A program made the translations under genes and the position numbers. A stretch of DNA of 64,000 bases from Photorhabdus thracensis (GTDB lineage: Bacteria; Pseudomonadota; Gammaproteobacteria; Enterobacterales; Enterobacteriaceae), in contig NZ_CP011104.1 of assembly GCF_001010285.1 (NCBI RefSeq), forward strand, positions 2,914,001 to 2,978,000, read 5' to 3'. Of this stretch, positions 1 to 8,266 are shown piece by piece (within the stretch, counting starts at the first letter, position 1; each line of letters opens with the position of its first letter). The notes beneath the pieces are model-generated. The model searched no databases. It worked only from the letters and a program-made list of their open reading frames with translations, and was not told the origin of the DNA.

Positions 1-483
1 TTAATATTAATCATTTAATAACCAGCATTAATAATTTCAAATAAATTTTATTGTTTTATTTTAATTATGTGATGAATATCACATTTATGATGATTTATTT
101 CGGTATGAAATGACTTTAACTGTGACAGATGTTGTTAATGTGTGATGAAGTATGACCCTTTTTGATTAGGTTGGATGATGATTTTTAGCTCAGTTGGCAG
201 AACTGACGCTATGCTATTTCGGATTGGGAGATAACCATCAGAAGCAGGTGTTCGTCATTAATTCACAGAGTGGAAAAAATCATGAATTCTAGGGAGACAA
301 AGATCGCCAGTGCAGATTTATCTATGCCCGTCTTGCTTTTTGTCAACGGTTCGGCTTGTCATTTTGCTCACTTTTTGAAAAGCATAAATGATTATTCTAT
401 GCGGTATGAAAAGCTTTCTTGACGTTGAAATGGACCTTGATTAATTTAAGGTAGTATTCGTTGTCGCGTAAGCGATCGTTAAT
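1..483. other. AT-rich stretch without a supported gene
   Basis: No convincing coding frame is visible. The first 130 bases are very AT-rich. The short reverse frame running over 397-630 overlaps the structured array that begins at 484 and is not supported as a gene. Confidence 0.5.
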
Positions 484-613
484 GTTCCCGCAGTCTGAGA
501 GGAACGCCTTCGGGTGGCTGATCTCAATGCCATCATCGCCTGAGAGATGGCGTCTTCGGACGGCAAATCCGTTTATCCTTTGAAAACGGGTATCACTAAC
601 AAAGTGATGAAGG
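484..613 (+). ncRNA. STAXI-type tandem pseudoknot array, three units
   Basis: Three consecutive units share one architecture: a first stem, a second stem directly after it, and a 3' segment complementary to the first loop. Unit 1: GTTC 484-487 with GAAC 502-505, then GCC-TTCG-GGT 506-515, with loop CAGTC 491-495 pairing GGCTG 516-520. Unit 2: GCCATC 529-534 with GATGGC 546-551, then GTC-TTCG-GAC 552-561, with GCC 538-540 pairing GGC 562-564. Unit 3: CCGTTT 569-574 with AAACGG 584-589, then ATCACT/AGTGAT 592-608, with CCTTT 577-581 pairing GAAGG 609-613. Tandem simple pseudoknots with UNCG loops near antirestriction and integrase genes describe the STAXI motif. Whether it acts as RNA or single-stranded DNA is unknown. 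Confidence 0.78.
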
Positions 614-792
614 TGCAATTTCACAGACACTTTTCTGACTTGCCAGTATCCTCAGACAACAACCTGCGGGTTGATTTTGCTTTCTACGATTGGCTTGCCT
701 GGGTGGTTTCGTTCAGCAGTCTGGATGACTGTTGCCAGATTGGACAGGTTATTGGCTATTTTGCGGACAACGCATGGGGTCCAGAAGAAACG

Positions 793-839
793 GGCAGCGT
801 CACTTGTTGGCGTGATAACGAAAACCAAGTGACGCTGCC
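793..839. repeat. 14-bp perfect inverted repeat
   Basis: GGCAGCGTCACTTG at 793-806 is perfectly complementary to CAAGTGACGCTGCC at 826-839 across a 19-base loop. No T-run follows, so it is not an ordinary terminator. It lies in the 614-1287 interval, where I see no supported gene. Possible roles are a protein-binding palindrome or a single-strand hairpin of the mobile element. Confidence 0.6.
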
Positions 840-1287
840 AGCGTACAACCTGCCAAGCCACGTAATACAAGCTTTCCCCACGTCTTCTACCGTCTGATCG
901 ACACGTAGTACATTGGTCAGGATAGTTTGAAGACTGCCACTTACCCTAACGTCTTGAGTGAAAAACAATCATGTTGACGTTTTATATTCAGAAGAAGGAG
1001 AACAATCGACTCGATATTGATGGCGACGTCAGTGAAAACTGGCGTTGGAGGTAGTCTGACAACGGTCAGGACGGTGTAAACCGCGAACAGCTCAGAGAGC
1101 TGGGGTGCCTCGTAAGAACTCAACATTTCGCCACCCCGATGCACAGATATCAGTCGAGCCGCAGGAAGCGCAAATCAAACCGTGCCGTTGGGGTTGAGAG
1201 ATGACATTCAGAATACCGTTTTGTATTGCTTGCCTCCGTCAGGTTACAAGCGGTGGTGTCGTGTGGGTTAAAAAGGAAATCGTTTGC

Positions 1288-2178
1288 ATGTCAAAGTTGA
1301 GTAAACAGTTAGTCACATTGGCCCGTCAGGCTGGCGGCAGTTTTAAAACCGTTTCAGACAGAATGAAAATCGCCAAACGTCTGGCAGAAAGCATGGCGAT
1401 ATTAAATATTCAAATCCGTGATATTAAGAATATGAAAATGAATCATATTGAAAAATATATTGATAGCCGAAAGTCAGAGAATATTTCAAAGCGCACGTTA
1501 CAAAATGAGATGGCGGCTGTTCGGGCGATATTCGCTATGGCGGGAAGATCTCAATTAGCTAACCCTCATCACAAACGGTTAAGTAATCATGCGCTCGGAT
1601 TATCTGGCGCCAGCCGGGAGGGGACTAAGATGGCGATTTCGGATGAGCGTTATCACACGACGCTTGTTTTGGTCCGGGGGAAAGATGAAGGGGTAGCTGC
1701 GGCTATGCAACTTTCTCGTTATCTGGGACTGCGAACGGAAGAAGCGGTTCAGGCGGCAAAGTCATTAAGAACGTGGGAAAAAGCCTTATTGCGTGGGGAT
1801 GAAAGAGTGAGGGTGGTGTTTGGTACAAAAGGGGGACGTCCCCGTGACACGACGGTGGTTGATCGGGATAAAGTGATCCAGGCAGTCAGAACGGCAATAA
1901 AGTATGCCAATAAAAATCAGGGTCGTTTGATTGATAAACCGAATTTACATTCGGCCATTGATCGTTACCGGAATATCGTCAGGGAAGCGGGATTAACCGG
2001 AAAGTCTTCGCCACACAGTTTGCGTTATGCTTATGCTGTTGAGGCCATAAATTATCATCTGTCGAAAGGATTCAGTCGAAAAGAAGCGGAAGCGATGGTT
2101 TCGATGGATTTAGGGCATGGTGACGGGCGAGGGCATTATGTTGCCCGTGTGTATAATAGACAGGGTGGCCATGATTAA
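1288..2178 (+). CDS. Tyrosine recombinase-like integrase-domain protein
   Basis: The product has about 296 residues and resembles the integrase-domain proteins of mobile islands that pair an N-terminal SAM-like domain with a C-terminal catalytic domain. Catalytic-type residues are visible: Arg in YLGLRTEEA, the HxxR-like box in SPHSLRYAY, a late His in LGHGDGRGHY, and a candidate nucleophile Tyr in ARVYNRQ. The start at 1288 is chosen because AAAGGAA lies about nine bases upstream and the conserved part begins MSKLSKQL; an in-frame ATG at 1201 would add 29 unconvincing residues. It sits between two STAXI-type arrays and two genes' distance from ardB. It may act on a site other than the tRNA, since a second integrase lies next to tRNA-Phe. 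Confidence 0.75.
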   Translation: MSKLSKQLVTLARQAGGSFKTVSDRMKIAKRLAESMAILNIQIRDIKNMKMNHIEKYIDSRKSENISKRTLQNEMAAVRAIFAMAGRSQLANPHHKRLSNHALGLSGASREGTKMAISDERYHTTLVLVRGKDEGVAAAMQLSRYLGLRTEEAVQAAKSLRTWEKALLRGDERVRVVFGTKGGRPRDTTVVDRDKVIQAVRTAIKYANKNQGRLIDKPNLHSAIDRYRNIVREAGLTGKSSPHSLRYAYAVEAINYHLSKGFSRKEAEAMVSMDLGHGDGRGHYVARVYNRQGGHD

Positions 2179-2262
2179 TCTGTTTTTGGATTTAGCTTGA
2201 ATAAGAAAAGTATTCTGTTTAGCATAGATTGGCTTATTTGTTGTTTTTGAACAACTGTCAAT

Positions 2263-2432
2263 GTTCTTGCAGTTTGAGAGGAACGCTTTCGGGTGACTGC
2301 TCTTAATGTCAGGGGGTCTGAGACTGACGCTTTCGAGTGACCTGTAATGCCACTGTAGCCTGCAAAGTGGCGCCTTTGGGCGGTACACCCGTTTATCCTT
2401 TGAAAACGGGTATCACTCATCAGTGATGAAGG
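2263..2432 (+). ncRNA. STAXI-type tandem pseudoknot array, four units
   Basis: This is a diverged copy of the array at 484-613 with one extra unit. Unit 1: GTTC 2263-2266 with GAAC 2281-2284, then GCT-TTCG-GGT, and loop GCAGTT pairs with GACTGC. Unit 2: GTCA...TGAC, then GCT-TTCG-AGT, and GGGTC in the loop pairs with GACCT. Unit 3: GCCACT...AGTGGC, then GCC-TTTG-GGC, and TGTAGCC pairs with GGTACA with one bulge. Unit 4: CCCGTTT...AAACGGG, then ATCACT...AGTGAT, and CCTTT pairs with GAAGG. Paired changes between the two arrays, such as CAGTC/GGCTG against GCAGTT/GACTGC, support the fold. It starts about 85 bases after the integrase-like gene. Confidence 0.8.
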
Positions 2433-2454
2433 TGCAATTTTACTGACCCAGTGG

Positions 2455-2517
2455 AGGCGTTTAGTTTCCCGATGGGTGACAATCTTCCTCAGTCATCAGG
2501 AGGATTGCTAATAGGAA
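2455..2517 (+). promoter_or_regulatory. Hairpin masking an AGGAGG sequence
   Basis: CAATCTTCCT at 2480-2489 can pair over ten positions, one of them G-T, with AGGAGGATTG at 2498-2507, hiding a strong Shine-Dalgarno-like sequence. No convincing gene follows closely: a TTG-initiated frame at 2505-2597 is too near the AGGAGG. It may be a leader whose gene has been lost. Confidence 0.4.
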
Positions 2518-2690
2518 ATATAAAATGCGGCTTTGAGACTCACGAGTCTGCCCGGACAAGCGAACCACGTATAGGAAACCTGTTTGACCCCTGTTGACAG
2601 CAGTGATGATGATGACTGCGGTGACTGGCGTCATGAAATTTTCTACCTGCCGGATAAGCGGTTAATACCGTGATACCCATTCTGACTACC

Positions 2691-2760
2691 ACCCTGACGG
2701 GGAAGACTTTTCCCTGATACAGGGAGAGTGTTCCTCGTTTTTTTCATTCGAGGAAATATG
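2691..2760 (+). promoter_or_regulatory. SD-sequestering hairpin leader of ardB
   Basis: The leader opens with ACCC-TGAC-GGGG (2691-2702), continues with the hairpin TCCCTG-ATA-CAGGGA (2711-2725), and ends with TTCCTCG (2731-2737) pairing CGAGGAA (2749-2755). The last pairing covers the Shine-Dalgarno sequence GAGGAA just before the start codon. It belongs to a family of leaders in front of most genes of this element. Confidence 0.65.
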
Positions 2761-3168
2761 ATGCAAACTTTATCGTTATCAACGGAAATATCGGTGAAAT
2801 CTGTCCGGTTTGAAGAACTGTTTTCGACACAAAGCTGGCTTGAGGCGTTGTTAAAGAAAATGTTTTTTCGCCGGGCCATTCGGTTATGTCCCGGGTATCA
2901 GGGCGATTTCTGGGAGGGCCGTGTTTTGTCAAATGGCATTTTTTATGCCGTTCCGACGTTTCAACAACAATACCGTGTGTTTGTTGAGGATAATGGTTTT
3001 GAGGGGATCATGTCAGCGGAGGCTTTTGGCATCACGGTGACGCTATTCTCTCTGTATGAACTGGCAGATTTCAGTGAGCAGGACGACGATATTAAAGCCT
3101 TTCATGCTTTGTATGGTTATGCTCGTGGGCATTCAGAAGCTGAAAAAATACTCGCGGCTATTGATTAA
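2761..3168 (+). CDS. ardB: ArdB/KlcA-family antirestriction protein
   Basis: ArdB/KlcA proteins of plasmids and conjugative elements protect incoming DNA against type I restriction. The ~135-residue product carries the family pattern: a central LCPGYQGDFWEGRVLSNGIF segment (proline-glycine core, tryptophan, SNG-phe) followed by a MSAEAFGITVTLFSLYEL stretch. Start codons at 2758 and 2761 are adjacent; GAGGAA at 2750-2755 gives better spacing to 2761, so that is used. The start is preceded by a hairpin that hides the ribosome-binding site. Location near STAXI arrays and an integrase-like gene matches the usual setting of antirestriction genes in these elements. Confidence 0.82.
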   Translation: MQTLSLSTEISVKSVRFEELFSTQSWLEALLKKMFFRRAIRLCPGYQGDFWEGRVLSNGIFYAVPTFQQQYRVFVEDNGFEGIMSAEAFGITVTLFSLYELADFSEQDDDIKAFHALYGYARGHSEAEKILAAID

Positions 3169-3335
3169 ATATTATCTGCTTATTCGAACTGAATTTTTAT
3201 TTAATCCAAGTGAGGCGTGTTTCCCGGGTTGGCGATAACAGGGCCAGTTCCCGTATCTTAAAGGCGTCCTGATAAGGATTGACCTGACGGATTTATTCAC
3301 TTTGTATGATGTTCTTGACGGACATCTTTTTTCAC

Positions 3336-3387
3336 TTCCCGGGGCTTGTCCCCGTCAGGGGCGGGTTTCCGGTAACAGGAGCTGTTA
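3336..3387 (+). promoter_or_regulatory. GC-rich hairpin leader
   Basis: CGGGG 3340-3344 pairs with CCCCG 3350-3354. Immediately before the start codon, AACAG 3374-3378 pairs with CTGTT 3382-3386, leaving GAG of the Shine-Dalgarno sequence in a three-base loop. It is a weaker member of the element's leader family. Confidence 0.45.
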
Positions 3388-3609
3388 ATGCCTGCTTTTC
3401 ATTCACCTTCTGATCCGATAATCCTGCCGGCTTCAGAGACATTAACCCCGAAACAACAATCCCTCATCCGCGATTTGATCCGTGATGAATGTGACTACCG
3501 TGATCGTGACGCATTCTTCAAACTTTTGAGCGTGATAACGCTGCTTAAATTTGCAGGGATCTTAACGCTGGGTGTGTTGTTACTGGTTTTCCGGTTGTTA
3601 TGGGGATAA
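3388..3609 (+). CDS. Small single-span membrane protein of unknown function
   Basis: The 73-residue product is not recognised. It has a polar, charged first half with LTPKQQSLIRDLIRDECDYRDRD and one hydrophobic segment near the C-terminus (about residues 48-71). CAGGAG lies eight bases before the ATG and overlaps a small hairpin. Thirteen bases separate it from the next gene, and the two following genes are also tightly spaced, so 3388-4296 probably forms one transcription unit of small element-encoded proteins. Confidence 0.6.
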   Translation: MPAFHSPSDPIILPASETLTPKQQSLIRDLIRDECDYRDRDAFFKLLSVITLLKFAGILTLGVLLLVFRLLWG

Positions 3610-3622
3610 AAGGAGACGAACC

Positions 3623-4000
3623 ATGCTAATGATCTTTGTGACAGTGCTTTGGGGCGTGATTCGCTGGATTTCGTTGTCGTTTTACCATGTGCTGTCCTGG
3701 TTGTTACGGCGAAGACCGGTGAGGTTACCGGCAGCTCATGCGCGAAGACACACGGTGTATGCCGGTAAATGGCAACTTTCTGATGACGCGAAGTTGTGCG
3801 GGAGACCGGTGGTGGTCAGAGATAGACACAGCTATAAACCGGGTGTGGAGTTGCTGTATTTCGGTTATGAGAGTCCGGAGCCGTTTTATGGCGAGCGGTA
3901 CCTTATCGACGAGACGGAAGCGGTGGATTCGGCGCAACAGATGCTCACGCGTCTGCTGAGACAGCGTAGTTTATCGAAGGCTTATGATGAGGCCGCATAA
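3623..4000 (+). CDS. Membrane-anchored protein of unknown function
   Basis: The product has about 125 residues and is not recognised. An N-terminal hydrophobic segment (MLMIFVTVLWGVIRWISLSF, residues 1-20) is followed by an arginine-rich stretch and a soluble domain. The start at 3623 is supported by AAAGGAGA seven bases upstream. The stop codon overlaps the start of the next gene in TAATG, indicating translational coupling. Confidence 0.6.
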   Translation: MLMIFVTVLWGVIRWISLSFYHVLSWLLRRRPVRLPAAHARRHTVYAGKWQLSDDAKLCGRPVVVRDRHSYKPGVELLYFGYESPEPFYGERYLIDETEAVDSAQQMLTRLLRQRSLSKAYDEAA

Positions 4001-4296
4001 TGGTCAATAAGACGTTGACTGCCGTTACCCGGGCGGTGATGCCGGCCGTGGCGATTGAGGAGCCTGTCTGGCTGCGAATGGTAAGTTATCCGTCTGCGCC
4101 AGAATATGAAACAGAACGGTTTCATCAACTGATTTACCAGGCATTCAAAGCCTGGTCGGCAGCCAAGCCGGGAGTCTGTGAGGTGACGTTTGGTTTTTTC
4201 TGTTTGCCGCACGACGGCGACATGAAGGCTCCTTTGTGGCAAGTGCTGCGGCTTAAACATGAATCTGATCGGTTGCTGATTGCGTTGGACGCTTAA
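4000..4296 (+). CDS. Small protein of unknown function
   Basis: The 98-residue product is not recognised. It has no membrane segment; a segment around TERFHQLIYQAFKAWSAAKP looks helical, followed by a probable beta-rich C-terminal half. Its ATG overlaps the upstream stop codon, so it is likely translated together with the membrane-anchored protein before it. Confidence 0.55.
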   Translation: MVNKTLTAVTRAVMPAVAIEEPVWLRMVSYPSAPEYETERFHQLIYQAFKAWSAAKPGVCEVTFGFFCLPHDGDMKAPLWQVLRLKHESDRLLIALDA

Positions 4297-4306
4297 TTTA
4301 TTGATC

Positions 4307-4372
4307 ACCCTGACGGGGAAACCCGTGAGGGTTAACTCCGTCAGTCATTTTTTTACAACAGGAGTTAACCCT
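4307..4372 (+). promoter_or_regulatory. Leader with two mutually exclusive hairpins
   Basis: ACCC-TGAC-GGGG opens the leader at 4307-4318. CTGACGG 4310-4316 can pair with CCGTCAG 4338-4344. Alternatively AGGGTTAACTCC 4328-4339 pairs perfectly over twelve bases with GGAGTTAACCCT 4361-4372, which contains the Shine-Dalgarno GGAG and reaches the base before the ATG. The two pairings share bases 4338-4339, so the leader could switch between accessible and blocked states. This is the clearest example of the leader family. Confidence 0.7.
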
Positions 4373-4846
4373 ATGAGTACAATGACGACTAAAGAACACA
4401 TTCGGGAACCGTCTCAGTCTCTGTCAGTGCAGGCGCTGGCTGAACCGGAGATATTCAGAAAAACCCGTAGCCGGTTTAATCAGTGGCTGCAGGCGCAATT
4501 CGACAATCACTATCACACGCTGAGAAATCATGGTTACCGCTGTTTTCTTGCTCGCCATCATCCGACCGAGCTTGAGCGTTACGATGAGGCTTGTGAAGCC
4601 TTACGGCGTGAGGAATTTCACCGGTTCAGTGAGTTGCAGACGCTGGGGCTGTTCCTGTATCAACAGGTTCAGCTAAAGGAGAGAAAACTCAGGCAGCGTC
4701 GTCGCTGGCTGTTGACCGGGATAGCATTGACGTCGCTGGTGACAGGCGTGTGTTTGATGCTTCACGTTTACGAAGTTGACTGGTCAGCAGTTTATCACGG
4801 GCTGACCGCGTTACCGGCCAAAATAGCTCATTATTTCATGCGCTAA
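4373..4846 (+). CDS. Membrane protein of unknown function
   Basis: The product has about 157 residues and is not recognised. Residues 1-110 are hydrophilic and mostly helical, with basic stretches (RKTRSRFNQWLQAQF and LKERKLRQRRR). One hydrophobic segment follows at about 117-137, so the protein probably faces the cytoplasm with a C-terminal anchor. The start at 4373 is chosen because GGAG precedes it by eight bases; an earlier in-frame ATG at 4280 lies inside the upstream gene. Its ribosome-binding site is buried in a 12-bp stem. Confidence 0.6.
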   Translation: MSTMTTKEHIREPSQSLSVQALAEPEIFRKTRSRFNQWLQAQFDNHYHTLRNHGYRCFLARHHPTELERYDEACEALRREEFHRFSELQTLGLFLYQQVQLKERKLRQRRRWLLTGIALTSLVTGVCLMLHVYEVDWSAVYHGLTALPAKIAHYFMR

Positions 4847-4853
4847 TTATTTA

Positions 4854-4913
4854 TCCCCCGGGGAGAGACGACTCCCTGTGGACGGGTCTCTTCCTTGATT
4901 TTAGACAGGAAAG
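4854..4913 (+). promoter_or_regulatory. Leader with alternative hairpins before the ardC-like gene
   Basis: GAGAGAC at 4863-4869 can pair with GTCTCTT at 4886-4892. TTCCT at 4891-4895 can instead pair with AGGAA at 4907-4911, the Shine-Dalgarno sequence. The two pairings overlap at 4891-4892, again giving an open/closed switch layout. A short CCCCCGGGG palindrome opens the leader. Confidence 0.55.
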
Positions 4914-6887
4914 ATGATGACCCTTTCTTACCTACCGGATGATATCTGCCGGTTAATAACCCGACGTCTTACAGACAGCCTGGAAAGTGGATGGGCACCC
5001 TGGCAGCAGCCCTGGCAAGCGGCCAGTGAGTACGGTTTGCCGCAGCATGCGCTGACCGGACAACCGTTTAGCGGTATCAATGTGCTGTTGCTCTGGCAAA
5101 CTATGTTGCAGCGGCAGTTGATATCTAACCGCTGGTTAACCGGTGATGAGTTAAGAGCGTTAGGCGGATGGGTGGTCAACGGTGAAAAACCGACAACCAT
5201 CGTCCGTTACCAGCCTTCAATGTCGCTGATACGTGTCATTAATCTGGAACAATGTGAAGGACTGCCGACAGAACTTCAACCCGGTTGTCCTTTACCTCCC
5301 CGTCCGGCTCCCGGTTTTACTGCTGTTCAGCAACTGGTGACGGCCAGTGGGATCCCGGTGGTTCATCGGTCGGGCATCATGCCCGTTTACCGACCATGGC
5401 ATGATCGTATTGAGCTGCCTGTCCGGCGGGACTACGTTGAAGATTCACAATACTGGCATGACTTGTTGCATCAACTGGTTTATGCCACTGGCCATCCGTC
5501 CCGGTTAAACCGCTTTGGCCTGACAACCCAAAGTGAGTTAGATGAAGCCCGGGAACAATGGGTGACAGCATTGGGCGCGGCGTTTGTGGCGGCATTAACC
5601 GGTGTTCGGGGTAACCCAGTATATCCTGATAATACAGTACCCTGGGAACACGCTTTGGGTTCAGATCCGTGGTGGTTATTTCAAGTGGCTAATGATGCCC
5701 GCCGTGCTATGGATTATTTGCAAGACCGCAGACAGCAGTTACCGACCCAGGTGGAATTGTGGCAGCAGATGGCTGCCGTGTTGCTCAGTGAACACTATGG
5801 TTTGCCGCTGAATGACACCATGCTGGAATATGATGAGGTGGTTCAGCGCCATATTGATCAGGGTATCACGCCGCTGATGGCTGTCAGTGCTTTAGCCCGA
5901 ATATATCACTGGGAACGACATGACCAGCCAGAAGGCAGGTTGTTTCCGGAAGAGTTGGGGCAGGCCAGCGAGGCACTGGCGTTATTCGCCAGCCAGCCAT
6001 CGTATCTGAACTATGCTCGGATCCCGGTGACAGAACCCGCTGATACTGGCGAACCGGACAGATCATCACATTCTGAATGGTTGTTGTTACCGCCGGTGGC
6101 GTCTGACCGTGGTTATGCGGATGAAGATAATGATCCAATTGACGATAACGTTGTGGAACTGCCATTGGCGGCAACTTACCGGGAACCGAATCCACATAAA
6201 CAGGCTTTTATCAGACTGTTTAACCAGATTGCACCCCATGAAAATCGCTGGCAGGTGTTCTGTGATTTTGTGCATATGGCAGCCTGTTCATTGTATAACG
6301 CGCTGTTGCAAAATGAGGAATTTGAAGCGGACTATATGCAGCGGGTTAAACGTTATTCCCGTGAAGATGCATTCCGGCTGAGTCGTTTGCTGAGTGAAGT
6401 TATTATGGGTCTGGAGTATGAGGTCGGTGATTTTTTGGGGTCTATTTTCATGGCGCTGGAATTAGGTCATGACCAAGCCGGTCAGTATTTTACGCCGTTT
6501 CCTGTCAGCCATATGATGGCCAGAATGCAGTTCACTGAAGGCTTGACGAAGTTGGGATCCGGAGAGCATGAATATATCACGGTGTCTGACCCGGCTTGTG
6601 GTGCCGGCGGGATGATTATTGCGATGCATCAGACCCTGCTGGAAGCGGGGTTTAATCCTCAGCAGCAGATGTTGGCGTTTTGTGTCGATATCGACCCGGT
6701 TGCCGCGATGATGACGTATATCCAACTGTCGTTGCTGGGTATCCCGGCCGTGGTCACGGTAGGCAATTCACTCACTCATGTCATGTCTCAGCAAATGGTG
6801 ACGCCAATGTACCATTTAGGCTTCTGGCAGTTCAAACGTCAGCGTCAGGAAGTTGAAGACGAAATAGTGATGCGCAAGGCTGGCTGA
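4914..6887 (+). CDS. ArdC-like protein fused to an N6-methylase-like domain
   Basis: The 657-residue product has three parts. Residues ~5-105 resemble the ArdC N-terminal ssDNA-binding domain (LESGWAPWQQPW, LTGQPFSGINVLLLW, VNGEKPTT). Residues ~140-200 correspond to the ArdC zincin-like peptidase, but the expected HExxH reads HQLVY at 186-190 (followed by ATGH), so the catalytic Glu and second His are absent. Residues ~425-640 resemble an N6-adenine methylase core with the SAM motif DPACGAGGM near 559, preceded by GQYFTPFPVS. No NPPF/Y-type catalytic motif follows before the C-terminus. The fusion is therefore more likely a DNA-binding or SAM-binding protein than an active peptidase or methylase. 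Possible start codons are 4914 and 4917. Confidence 0.7.
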   Translation: MMTLSYLPDDICRLITRRLTDSLESGWAPWQQPWQAASEYGLPQHALTGQPFSGINVLLLWQTMLQRQLISNRWLTGDELRALGGWVVNGEKPTTIVRYQPSMSLIRVINLEQCEGLPTELQPGCPLPPRPAPGFTAVQQLVTASGIPVVHRSGIMPVYRPWHDRIELPVRRDYVEDSQYWHDLLHQLVYATGHPSRLNRFGLTTQSELDEAREQWVTALGAAFVAALTGVRGNPVYPDNTVPWEHALGSDPWWLFQVANDARRAMDYLQDRRQQLPTQVELWQQMAAVLLSEHYGLPLNDTMLEYDEVVQRHIDQGITPLMAVSALARIYHWERHDQPEGRLFPEELGQASEALALFASQPSYLNYARIPVTEPADTGEPDRSSHSEWLLLPPVASDRGYADEDNDPIDDNVVELPLAATYREPNPHKQAFIRLFNQIAPHENRWQVFCDFVHMAACSLYNALLQNEEFEADYMQRVKRYSREDAFRLSRLLSEVIMGLEYEVGDFLGSIFMALELGHDQAGQYFTPFPVSHMMARMQFTEGLTKLGSGEHEYITVSDPACGAGGMIIAMHQTLLEAGFNPQQQMLAFCVDIDPVAAMMTYIQLSLLGIPAVVTVGNSLTHVMSQQMVTPMYHLGFWQFKRQRQEVEDEIVMRKAG

Positions 6888-6948
6888 CATACCTCTTTAA
6901 TTCAAAGTCACCATTGGGTGGCATCACATTAACCCGATAGGGGATATC

Positions 6949-8266
6949 CCCTACAGGGCTGAGGGATCCCCACAAATCGGTGCTAATAAACCAGCACCAT
7001 ATTTCGGTAGACTCTTGTTAAGTGGTTAAGAGCATCATTCAGTGATATTTGTTTTAAAATCAGTGGGGAGTGTCGTAAGACGTTCTCCGCTAACGTCAGA
7101 TATGAGATGACCCGCCGTGATTTGATACTGTTGGCCTGATATCTCAGATGTAATCCCTTATTCTCCACGTGATAACCAATCAGCCACAGGACGATTGTGC
7201 TCAGGGTTGCCAGTAAGCTCAGTACCCGCATTCTACCCGCAGAGCGACTGTGGCTGGCACGAAGACCAAATCCGAAACGCTCACTTTTTTCATCGCGGAA
7301 GTTTTGCTCTATCTGCATGCGACGACTGTATAACTTGATGATCTCCCGTGGCTTTAAATCATCTATACTACTGAAAATAAGCCAGGCTTCTTTTGCTGAC
7401 TGCCGATACTCGTTGTCTGTTTTAGTATACATTGGCCTGCCTTTTGAACGTTTACTTTTCCGCCCTTTAGGTAATTTCTTGTATGTATAAAAATGACCAT
7501 TAATACGGTTTTTCTTTTCTTTGACCAGCGTTCCCGCCCCCATGTATTTCGGCGTTATTGTTCCGGGACAGTCAGAGATTTTCAGCCATATTTCAGGACT
7601 ATCTGCTAGGTGAAATTGAACGTTATTCCTGATCCGCCCAATAAAATCCCAGCCTAATGAGGTAATATGTCGAAACCATGGACTCTTAAATCCTGCGTCT
7701 GTGACGATGATGACTCTGGCATCGGAAGAGACGGCTTTAGCGAGGGAATCAAGAAACTGATTTTGTATTAAGGTGTTATTTTGTTTTTCCGAGGATACAA
7801 CCCAACTCAATAACGGCATTGCCCGACCGTCGCAAAGAAGGCTGGCACGAAGCACATGATACTCCTGCGATGGATAACCGCTCCAGTCCACAGCAATAAC
7901 GCAAAGAGGCAACTGACGAGTTATCATGGCAGTAATATTATTAAAAATCGCAGGAATATCGTTGTGAAGAGCGGTGTTTCCTAACAGGCGATCAACCCTT
8001 TTTATCTTGTTTTTGACCTGAGCCTGTCCGGGCAAAAAACGTCCAATACTGGTTAGCGTAAGAGAAGCGCCATTAATCAAAGCCATAGTGGCATCGATTA
8101 ATGCATTCTGGCGATATTTATGAAACGGTGCTAAGGCATCTTTGAAGAAGTTGTGACATACTTTACGTGCAGGCATAGCAGTGACCTTATTGACTTGGTG
8201 GAACAATCAGTAGATCACACAACGCTATGCTTGTCTATTTTCTGGGGATTCCTCAGCCCTACAGGG
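6949..8266. mobile_element. IS4-family (IS10-group) insertion sequence with target duplication
   Basis: The element occupies about 6959-8256 (1298 bp). Its ends are imperfect inverted repeats, CTGAGGGATCCCCAC at the left and the complement of CTGAGGAATCCCCAG at the right, similar to IS10 termini. It is flanked by the direct repeat CCCTACAGGG (6949-6958 and 8257-8266). Because this target is palindromic, the exact edge could be one base either way and the duplication nine or ten bases. It lies between the ardC-like gene and the start codon at 8296. Confidence 0.88.
6983..8176 (-). CDS. IS4-family transposase (IS10-like)
   Basis: The product has about 397 residues and resembles IS10 transposase throughout: NKIKRVDRLLGN near the N-terminus, AVDWSGY for the first catalytic Asp, VTDAGFKSPWF for the second, and YSRRMQIEQNFRDEKSERFG for the YREK-type Glu box. 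The frame is open over the full length, so the element may be active. The ATG at 8176 with AAGG upstream is preferred over a TTG thirty bases earlier. Confidence 0.88.
   Translation of the reverse strand: MPARKVCHNFFKDALAPFHKYRQNALIDATMALINGASLTLTSIGRFLPGQAQVKNKIKRVDRLLGNTALHNDIPAIFNNITAMITRQLPLCVIAVDWSGYPSQEYHVLRASLLCDGRAMPLLSWVVSSEKQNNTLIQNQFLDSLAKAVSSDARVIIVTDAGFKSPWFRHITSLGWDFIGRIRNNVQFHLADSPEIWLKISDCPGTITPKYMGAGTLVKEKKNRINGHFYTYKKLPKGRKSKRSKGRPMYTKTDNEYRQSAKEAWLIFSSIDDLKPREIIKLYSRRMQIEQNFRDEKSERFGFGLRASHSRSAGRMRVLSLLATLSTIVLWLIGYHVENKGLHLRYQANSIKSRRVISYLTLAENVLRHSPLILKQISLNDALNHLTRVYRNMVLVY

Noticed and set aside
547..897. Plus-strand frame of 116 codons
   Set aside because: It begins inside the STAXI-type array, spans the 14-bp inverted repeat, lacks a ribosome-binding site and resembles no protein.
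2110..2420. Minus-strand frames across the second pseudoknot array
   Set aside because: They run through the structured repeats and the end of the integrase-like gene; the similar frame at 397-630 reflects the shared repeat, not a gene family.
2505..2597. 30-codon TTG-initiated frame after AGGAGG
   Set aside because: The start lies one base from AGGAGG, which is too close, and no homology is apparent.
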